Below, piece after piece: positions 57,986-64,000 of a DNA stretch of 64,000 nt (the stretch's first letter is position 1; every line of letters begins with the position of its first letter). Location of the stretch: the NCBI GenBank assembly GCA_002389675.1, contig DGQF01000028.1:100066-164065 (forward strand), written 5' to 3'. The DNA comes from Gammaproteobacteria bacterium UBA4421. GTDB taxonomy: Bacteria; Pseudomonadota; Gammaproteobacteria; Pseudomonadales; Azotimanducaceae. The translations under genes were made by a program, and so were the position numbers. The notes beneath the pieces were generated by a model. That model did not search any database and was not told the DNA's origin. It worked only from the letters and a program-made list of their open reading frames with translations.

Positions 57986-58732
57986 ATGCTTTTCAAATTA
58001 AACAGGGGCAATCGAGAGCTAAAGGTGGTTGAACATCGGCCTTGGCGGTCGGCTTTAATGTTAGCGTGCACAATTGCTATCGGCTTGTTCTGCTTATTGC
58101 TCGGATACGATTTAGGCCAAAATGACGCGTTAGCGGAAAAGGTGTCAATTCAGCGGTTGTCAAATCAAGTGCAGGCGCTGACGACACAAATTAGGCAGTT
58201 CGAAGCTGAAGCCGTGGACGCGCGCCTCAATGAAGCAGTTTATCGTCAAGCCAGCGATGTTTTGCGTGATGATTTAACCAAGGCCCAACAAGACTCGGCG
58301 CGTTTGCAAGAGGAGATTACTTTTTTCAAGGGCTTGATGGCGCCGAATAGCATGGAGCGAGGGCTGCAGATAGCGGAGTTAGAACTCACAGCGTTGCCGG
58401 ATTCGCAAAGTTTTGAGTTTCAGCTATTGTTGACGCAGGTGGCTTTGCAACGATCGGTAATCAGCGGCACCGTGCGTGTAGAGGTTGCTGGCGTATACGC
58501 GGATGAAAAAAGTCGGGTTGACGGTGAGCGTGAAGTAGTGCTGGCGCTCACAGAACTTTCGGAAACGCAGGTTTATCCTTTGAAGTATAGATTTCGTTAT
58601 TTTCAAGACTTGATTGGCCGGATGACGCTGCCGCATAATTTTTTGCCTGAACAAATCGTGGTGACGGCGACGCAAAAAGGGCAGCGCGCTTTGCGGGTGG
58701 TATTTCCTTGGCCACAGGCAAAACAACAATAG
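57986..58732 (+). CDS. Single-pass membrane protein with coiled coil (DUF6776-like), function unknown
   Basis: 248 residues. One membrane segment (about 24-44) is followed by a coiled coil (50-115) and a soluble beta-rich domain (125-248). I believe it matches the DUF6776 family found beside bactofilin and erpA genes in gammaproteobacteria, but cannot confirm that here. The C-terminal end overlaps the upstream region of the bactofilin gene. It may be an inner-membrane partner of the bactofilin polymer. Confidence 0.75.
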   Translation: MLFKLNRGNRELKVVEHRPWRSALMLACTIAIGLFCLLLGYDLGQNDALAEKVSIQRLSNQVQALTTQIRQFEAEAVDARLNEAVYRQASDVLRDDLTKAQQDSARLQEEITFFKGLMAPNSMERGLQIAELELTALPDSQSFEFQLLLTQVALQRSVISGTVRVEVAGVYADEKSRVDGEREVVLALTELSETQVYPLKYRFRYFQDLIGRMTLPHNFLPEQIVVTATQKGQRALRVVFPWPQAKQQ

Positions 58733-58752
58733 ACAATGTGCAGGAGCGCGTG

Positions 58753-59148
58753 ATGGGTAGAGTGAAGATGGAAAAAGGCGTGACACTGATTGCCGCCCAT
58801 ACGGAGGTAATTGGGGATATTCGATTCACCGATCAGCTCTATATTAGTGGCCGTGTAACCGGCAACATTTATGCTGATGATGAGAAAGCGACGTTGACGG
58901 TCAGCGAAGAAGGGAGTGTCACCGGTGAGGTGCGAGTGCCTAATATCGTAATTAATGGTGCAGTTGATGGCCAAGTTCATGCAAGCGTTAAGGTAGAGTT
59001 GGCCGCCAAGGCGCGAGTGAAAGGTAATCTTTATTACAAGCTGATTGAGATGCATCTCGGTGCGCTAGTGGAGGGGCAGTTGGTTCACGAAATTGGCGGT
59101 GATACAACGAATGTTCACCGGTTAGAGGTCGATACCGCTTCAGAATAG
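58753..59148 (+). CDS. Bactofilin (polymer-forming cytoskeletal protein)
   Basis: 131 residues from ATG 58753, with AGGAG seven bases upstream. The repeating pattern GDIRFTDQLYISGRVTGNIYADDEKATLTVSEEGSVTGEVRVPNIVINGAVDGQVHASVKVEL is the right-handed beta-helix of bactofilins (DUF583). Bactofilins form filaments that organise cell shape or wall synthesis. Its place near mepM and anmK fits an envelope role, by inference. Confidence 0.92.
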   Translation: MGRVKMEKGVTLIAAHTEVIGDIRFTDQLYISGRVTGNIYADDEKATLTVSEEGSVTGEVRVPNIVINGAVDGQVHASVKVELAAKARVKGNLYYKLIEMHLGALVEGQLVHEIGGDTTNVHRLEVDTASE

Positions 59149-59230
59149 AGGTGCGAGATTGACCCTGCTGTTGATGTGTGCAGATAATGCCTGACCTTTA
59201 CGATCGTTTAAAAAGACAACAAAGAGCACT

Positions 59231-59563
59231 GTGAAAACCAATATCCAATTTTCCGAACGAGCGGCGGCGAAAGTTAAAGCACTGATTGAAGCGGACTCGG
59301 ATGATAGCCTGCGTTTGCGAGTATTTGTTACAGGTGGAGGCTGTAACGGTTTTTCCTACGGGTTTACCTTTGACGATGAAATTGCTGAAGATGACGCGTT
59401 GGTAGACCGGGACGGAGTGGCGATGGTTGTGGACGCGATGAGTTATCCTTATCTGGACGGGTCTGAAGTGGATTATGTTGAAGACCTGAACGGTGCTCAA
59501 TTTGTAGTGGCAAATCCGAATGCGGCAGCCACCTGTGGTTGCGGTAATTCTTTCTCTATCTAG
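59231..59563 (+). CDS. erpA: Iron-sulfur cluster insertion protein ErpA
   Basis: 110 residues of the A-type carrier family. The three ligand cysteines are C38 ([10 protein letters not shown]), C102 and C104 (CGCG). It delivers Fe-S clusters to apoproteins, including those of isoprenoid synthesis. The neighbourhood erpA/anmK/mepM/tyrS is common in gammaproteobacteria. Confidence 0.97.
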   Translation: MKTNIQFSERAAAKVKALIEADSDDSLRLRVFVTGGGCNGFSYGFTFDDEIAEDDALVDRDGVAMVVDAMSYPYLDGSEVDYVEDLNGAQFVVANPNAAATCGCGNSFSI

Positions 59564-59607
59564 ACCGGGACAGTATCGGGTGGAGTGGTAATTATTTGAT
59601 TCCGGTT

Positions 59608-60723
59608 TCAGCTGGCGTAGACGGCGCCGAGTATGCGGTAGCCCTGGGCACCGCTGACGGCAGGTTCATTGCTGGCCAATGCGGCCAACCTGCAATGTGC
59701 CAGCCAAGCGAATAACGCGGCTTCGATTGCATCCCCGTCGATATTCCAGTCTTCGCTTGGACCTACAGTGAAGTCGCTGCGCTGTGCAAGGCTGCTCATT
59801 AAATGATTGTTCAGGCGGCCGCCGCCACACACGATCAGCTGGCGGATGCCTGGTGCTTGCTGATGTACCGCATTTAACACGCTGGTTACTGTCAGTGCGC
59901 AAAGCGTGGCTTGAACGTCAACCGGGCTGGTAGTAGAAAGCTTGCTATATTGATTTAGCCAGGTCAGGTTGAAATATTCCCGGCCGGTGCTCTTGGGTGG
60001 TGTGAGTTGAAAGTAGCTATCTGATAAGCAGGCCGCCAGTAGGGATTCGTCGATTTTACCAGCAGCTGCCCATTTGCCTGATTGATCATAGGGCGTTCCG
60101 ATATGTCGCTCACACCAACTGTCCATGAGCGCATTGCCGGGGCCGGTGTCAAAGCCGCTGGGTGTCTTGCCCAATATCGAAATATTACTGATGCCACCGA
60201 TGTTCAGTACAACGGTTGTCCCTGAAAGGTGTCCAAACAAAGCTTGATGAAATGGGGGTGCGAGCGGCGCGCCGTGACCGCCTGCGGCCATGTCTCGCCG
60301 GCGAAAATCGGCCACGGTAGTTAATTTAGAACGTTCAGCAATTTGATTGGGATCGCCTATTTGTGTGCTGAATCCGTAAGGTCTATTAGCCGTGGGCGGC
60401 CGATGCCGGATGGTTTGGCCGTGGCTGCCGATGGCGGCGATGTCCGTGGGCTTGAGGCCCCAGCGATGAAGCAGCGAATTGATGGCCTCGCCGATAAAAT
60501 GCCCAAGTTCGATATCGCAATAGCCCGTTTGGTCTAGGTCGTCGGCACCGGGTTGGCCCAGTTCGAGTAGCGTTTTTCGTAATTTGTCCGGAAGGGGAAC
60601 GGTTTCTGCGCGTTCAATGGCAATGCTTTGCGAATCGGCTATGCGTATAAGGGCGATATCAAGACCGTCGACACTGGTGCCTGTGATGCAGCCGAGAAAA
60701 AGGTTAGGGCGTTGGATATTCAC
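59608..60723 (-). CDS. anmK: Anhydro-N-acetylmuramic acid kinase
   Basis: 371 residues from GTG. FLGCITGTSVDGLDIALI near 9-26 and GSHGQTIRHRP are conserved; ATP and sugar residues lie in LNIGGISNIS and DTGPGNALMD. It phosphorylates anhydroMurNAc during peptidoglycan recycling. It ends convergent to erpA, and mepM lies just upstream on the same strand, so the two wall genes are probably cotranscribed. Confidence 0.97.
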   Translation of the reverse strand: MNIQRPNLFLGCITGTSVDGLDIALIRIADSQSIAIERAETVPLPDKLRKTLLELGQPGADDLDQTGYCDIELGHFIGEAINSLLHRWGLKPTDIAAIGSHGQTIRHRPPTANRPYGFSTQIGDPNQIAERSKLTTVADFRRRDMAAGGHGAPLAPPFHQALFGHLSGTTVVLNIGGISNISILGKTPSGFDTGPGNALMDSWCERHIGTPYDQSGKWAAAGKIDESLLAACLSDSYFQLTPPKSTGREYFNLTWLNQYSKLSTTSPVDVQATLCALTVTSVLNAVHQQAPGIRQLIVCGGGRLNNHLMSSLAQRSDFTVGPSEDWNIDGDAIEAALFAWLAHCRLAALASNEPAVSGAQGYRILGAVYAS

Positions 60724-60756
60724 AGTTGCATATTATCTTTATGGCGTTGGCGCGCT

Positions 60757-62169
60757 TCAGCGCGCCACAGCGACGGACGTTTGGTGCTTGTAGTTGTCAA
60801 GTAGCGCTGAGTAACGTTGAGTGTGAGCGTGAAAATTCGGCAATTGTTGCTTGGGAATTGGGGCCGCGTTTGGCAATGAGACGGTGCGCGGGTTTTGATG
60901 CACCCCGTTGACCAGAAATTCATAATGCAAATGGGGCGCGGTTGCCCAACCGGTAGCGCCCACATAGCCGATAATTTGGCCCTGTTTGATTCTCTGACCA
61001 GATTTAACGTGTCGCGCAAATTTCGACAGGTGAAGATATTTGGTCACAAACTGTTCGCCGTGCTGAATCACCACGTAGTTGCCATTGGGTTGGGTGCGAG
61101 ATGCAGTGGTGACCCTGCCATCGCCAGCGGCGAGGATTGGAGTGCCAGTTGGCGCTGCATAATCGATACCTCTGTGAGGACGAACCGTCTTGAATAGAGG
61201 ATGAACACGGCGCAGGTTAAAGTTGGAGCTGATGCGAGAAAATTCTACAGGTGCGCGCAAAAAGGCTTTGCGCATGCTATCACCCGATGGTGCATAGTAA
61301 TCTGGCTGACGGCCCTCAGCCGCATATTGTATGGCGCGATAGGGTTGTCCATTGTTAACGAATTCGGCGGCTAGAATATCACCGTAGCCGATAAACTCAC
61401 CGTCGTGGATCAATTCCTCGAACAAAACATAAAAGGCATCGCCGGGGCGAATATCCAAGACAAAATCGATATCCCATTGAAAAATTTGAGCGAGTCGCAT
61501 GGTAATTGCGTCGGATAATCCGGCTCGCTGGCTGGCGATGAACAGGCTGTGGTCGATGGTGCCATGTTTGTAAGCTAAAATTCGTTCCGGCTCGGTGGTG
61601 ATTTGCTCGCCAACAAATACGTCACCTTGTCGTTTGAACTCATAACGGTCTAAAGGGCCGGTGGTATAAGCCATCTGCATGAGTTGACCGTGCTCATCGA
61701 GATAGAAAGTCAATTTGTGCCCTGGGAAAATTTGCTTTAGCTGGCTGCCCAGTGGTTTGCTGGTGCTGACTAGGTGTACATCTTTTGCACTCAGTCCTTG
61801 TCGTTGAAATATAAGTGCTAAGTTGTCTCCCGGTTTGATCTGGGTGGAAACTTCCCGCCAGGCGTGTTCCGGGCGCTGTGGTTTTGGCTGAGCAATGTTG
61901 GATCGCGCAGCAGGATCAGTGGTAAATTCTGGTTGGGCAGCCCGCGGTTCCTCGGGAAGGGTGAGTAAGACCGATTCCATAGTGAAACGCGCCTCGTGTG
62001 TGTCTTTGCTGAATTTCGCAAAGACCAACGAAGCCAGACCAAGCGACAAGGCCAACACTAGGAAAAAATGCGCCCGTGGGAATTTCAACGCGTCAATACC
62101 GTCCTTGTTTCGCTCGCTGATGACACGGCGGGTGCCAATGTTAGCGGCAGGTTTGTTGGCTCGTCGCAA
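60757..62169 (-). CDS. mepM: M23 family murein DD-endopeptidase (MepM-like)
   Basis: 470 residues from TTG 62169. One membrane segment (about 34-52), an OapA/LysM-like region (100-200), and a C-terminal LytM peptidase domain with the zinc ligands H332 and D336 (PHRGIDY) and H415 in HLH (413-415). All ligands are intact, so it should be active. It cuts D,D cross-links to allow wall growth. No ATG occurs in frame before the membrane segment. Confidence 0.95.
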   Translation of the reverse strand: MRRANKPAANIGTRRVISERNKDGIDALKFPRAHFFLVLALSLGLASLVFAKFSKDTHEARFTMESVLLTLPEEPRAAQPEFTTDPAARSNIAQPKPQRPEHAWREVSTQIKPGDNLALIFQRQGLSAKDVHLVSTSKPLGSQLKQIFPGHKLTFYLDEHGQLMQMAYTTGPLDRYEFKRQGDVFVGEQITTEPERILAYKHGTIDHSLFIASQRAGLSDAITMRLAQIFQWDIDFVLDIRPGDAFYVLFEELIHDGEFIGYGDILAAEFVNNGQPYRAIQYAAEGRQPDYYAPSGDSMRKAFLRAPVEFSRISSNFNLRRVHPLFKTVRPHRGIDYAAPTGTPILAAGDGRVTTASRTQPNGNYVVIQHGEQFVTKYLHLSKFARHVKSGQRIKQGQIIGYVGATGWATAPHLHYEFLVNGVHQNPRTVSLPNAAPIPKQQLPNFHAHTQRYSALLDNYKHQTSVAVAR

Positions 62170-62381
62170 TACCGCGACGAAATTTTGCCTGAGGCTAACG
62201 TAAAATACCTATTCAAAACCGTAGCTTACGAGCGGTTGGTCACAAAAAAAATCAAGAGTATACAAATTTGAACGATATGCGCCAGTAATTTGATGTAATA
62301 CAGGCGTTTGCAGGCGGCACTTTGGTTGCGCAAAAAGTATGGTTTGATAAGGTGAGCGGCCTTTTTATCCAGCGGTCGACG
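62170..62381. other. Intergenic region between mepM and tyrS
   Basis: 212 bases between divergent genes. The region must hold both promoters. I see AT-rich stretches near 62210-62290 but no confident promoter pair or tRNA-like regulatory element. Confidence 0.35.
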
Positions 62382-63656
62382 ATGTCTACAGACCTTATTC
62401 GTGAATTACAGTGGCGTGGATTAATTTCACAGGTATCCGATGAAGACGCATTAAGCGCGCATCTAGCTGAGGCGCCGCGCACTTTATATTGTGGGTTCGA
62501 TCCAACCGCTGATAGTCTTCATATCGGTTCCTTGGTGCCTCTATTGGCGTTGCGCCGGTTTCAACTGTGCGGGCATCGCCCTATTTTGTTGCTCGGCGGT
62601 GCAACGGGTTTGATCGGTGATCCCTCATTTCGAGATGACGAACGCAGCCTGAATGACCCCGCAGTGGTTGCAAGCTGGGTCGAAGCTCTGCGCCGTCAGG
62701 TGGGTGGGTTTTTGGCATTCGATGGGGACAATAGCGCGCGCGTTGTTAATAATCTGGATTGGACCGCCGAACTCAACGTGATTTCATTTTTGCGTGATAT
62801 CGGCAAGCATTTTTCGGTCAATGCGATGATTCAGCGCGACTCCGTGCGGACGCGTTTGGAGAGGACCGATCAGGGTATTTCATACACCGAATTCAGCTAC
62901 ATGCTGCTGCAGGGTATGGATTATTTGGAGCTTGCCCGTCGTTATCAGTGCAGTTTGCAAATTGGCGGTAGCGATCAATGGGGGAATATTGTGTCAGGGC
63001 TGGATTTGGTCCGCCGGCACTTAGCGTCAAACGCGTTTGCTTTGACATTGCCGCTGGTGACGAAGTCGGATGGCACAAAATTTGGAAAAACCGCCGCCGG
63101 GGCGATCTGGCTGGACCCCCTTAAAACTTCTCCGTACACGTTTTATCAATTTTGGTTGAACGTGGCCGATGCAGATGTGATTCGTTTCCTTAAGTTGTTC
63201 ACTTTTTTATCCGCCCCAGAGATCGAGGCGCTAGAGGCTCAGATGCAGGCGCACCCGGAACGGCGAGGTGCGCAGCGACAGCTTGCACAAGAAGTAACAG
63301 CATTGGTGCACGGGGCATCGGCAGTGGTTTCCGCGCAGCGGATTAGCGAGGCGTTATTTGGCAACGAATTTTCTGCGCTCAATGCATCTGATTTTGCGCA
63401 ACTGCAACAAGACGGTTTGCCCGCTACGGGCTTGGGGCAGGCTCAAGGTGTGCTCAATGTGATGGTCGCGGCCGGGTTGACAAAGTCGACAGGAGAGGCC
63501 CGCAAGCTGGTTTCAAGTGGTGCGGTGCGAATTAATGGGCTGCAGATAAAGGACCCTCGTTATCAGCTGGATTTTGCCGACGCGTTATTTGAAAAATACT
63601 TTTTAATCCGGCGGGGTAAGAAGGCTTATCATTTAATTTGGCACGAATCAGAATAA
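62382..63656 (+). CDS. tyrS: Tyrosyl-tRNA synthetase
   Basis: 424 residues from ATG 62382, matching E. coli length; the open frame upstream to 62322 is unlikely to be translated. TLYCGFDPTADSLHIGSLVPLLAL holds the HIGH-like motif (47-50), KFGKT is the KMSKS loop, and the C-terminal S4 domain is present. It charges tRNA-Tyr. It directly precedes what appears to be an rRNA operon. Confidence 0.98.
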   Translation: MSTDLIRELQWRGLISQVSDEDALSAHLAEAPRTLYCGFDPTADSLHIGSLVPLLALRRFQLCGHRPILLLGGATGLIGDPSFRDDERSLNDPAVVASWVEALRRQVGGFLAFDGDNSARVVNNLDWTAELNVISFLRDIGKHFSVNAMIQRDSVRTRLERTDQGISYTEFSYMLLQGMDYLELARRYQCSLQIGGSDQWGNIVSGLDLVRRHLASNAFALTLPLVTKSDGTKFGKTAAGAIWLDPLKTSPYTFYQFWLNVADADVIRFLKLFTFLSAPEIEALEAQMQAHPERRGAQRQLAQEVTALVHGASAVVSAQRISEALFGNEFSALNASDFAQLQQDGLPATGLGQAQGVLNVMVAAGLTKSTGEARKLVSSGAVRINGLQIKDPRYQLDFADALFEKYFLIRRGKKAYHLIWHESE

Positions 63657-63680
63657 TTGTTCATTAGGCAAAACTTTTGG

Positions 63681-63717
63681 TTGATTCGCCAAAATTCCTG
63701 TGCATAATACGCCTCCC
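63681..63717 (+). promoter_or_regulatory. Probable rRNA operon P1 promoter
   Basis: TTGATT at 63681-63686 and CATAAT at 63703-63708 are 16 bases apart, followed by the GC-rich stretch ACGCCTCCC, similar to stringently controlled rrn promoters. It is the only promoter-like site before the boxA leader. Confidence 0.62.
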
Positions 63718-63720
63718 TTG

Positions 63721-64000
63721 TTGCTAGGCAGATGAATCGCCCAGCAACTGTTCTTTAAAAATAAGAAGTGAGTACTAACAGCATTGCTTGTTGTTCGTCC
63801 TGAAAATCGTCGTAGTACGGTTAGAAAGTTCGGTCAGCCAGGCTCGCGCTCTACGCACACATGCAGCGTGTTGTAGATCGAAGAGTAGTTAGCATTGAAA
63901 TTAGTACGATAAGCCATTCGTGTGGGAACACGTAATTCGTTTAGAGCAAATGATTTTGGCAATCAGATTCTCTGAAATGCGATCGGTAAATGTGAAATTT
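63721..64000 (+). other. rRNA operon leader with boxB-like hairpin and boxA
   Basis: TTGCTAGGC (63721-63729) pairs imperfectly with GCCCAGCAA (63739-63747), resembling boxB, and is directly followed by TGTTCTTTAAAA (63749-63760), close to boxA. The remaining sequence to 64000 has no reading frame and looks like the 16S leader, with CGTGTGGGAACACG near 63920. No 16S sequence is reached. Confidence 0.65.

Overview
The window is a dense chromosomal segment of a gammaproteobacterium. The gene orders rlmE-ftsH-folP-glmM, secG-tRNA-rimP-nusA-infB-rbfA-truB-rpsO-pnp, erpA/anmK/mepM/tyrS and ratA-rnfH/bamE-recN, together with a tmRNA tag identical to the E. coli one, all point there. The block sfsA-aminotransferase-dksA-gluQ-(regulator)-pcnB recalls Pseudomonas-like genomes. 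A marine or environmental Pseudomonadales/Cellvibrionales-type organism is my best guess and is not proven. No prophage, IS element, CRISPR array or integron is visible. Start codons other than ATG (TTG, GTG) are frequent.

Layout. 1-8745 is accessory: a partial lipoprotein carboxylesterase, an RND efflux adaptor and pump pair, a redoxin/cytochrome c/copper-monooxygenase-like fusion, a thioesterase and a flavin-fold oxidase-like protein. 8770-12345 carries the trans-translation genes: ssrA on the minus strand, interrupted in its T-loop by a 292-nt group I intron, and smpB, with a Sel1-repeat protein, a small unknown gene and a divergent lumazine synthase between them. 12441-16802 holds an NSS transporter coupled to ratA-rnfH, then bamE and recN. 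16942-22004 is the heat-shock cluster hrcA-grpE-dnaK-dnaJ, with sigma-32-like promoters before grpE and dnaK. 22046-27911 is dapB, carAB and greA. 27930-35789 runs yhbY | rlmE-ftsH-folP-glmM-MFS-tpiA-secG. 35881-44838 is tRNA-Leu, initiator tRNA and the translation/transcription operon from rimP to pnp, closed by a strong terminator. 44891-51388 is a minus-strand run dksA-gluQ-regulator-pcnB-dNK-pgi. 51551-53415 is an aminotransferase plus sfsA. 53444-57841 is the minus-strand run clc-hemJ-hemL-adenosine kinase. 57986-63656 is a membrane coiled-coil protein, bactofilin, erpA, anmK, mepM and tyrS. 63657-64000 looks like the promoter and leader of an rRNA operon that begins just outside the window.

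Most genes are housekeeping. The strongest unusual feature is the group I intron inside tmRNA: the transcript must splice before it can be aminoacylated and rescue ribosomes. Others are a CbrB-position regulator that has lost both its phosphorylation site and its sigma-54 loop, an initiator tRNA with a U1/U72 mismatch instead of C1/A72, and a three-module redox protein that keeps all six copper ligands of the PHM fold.
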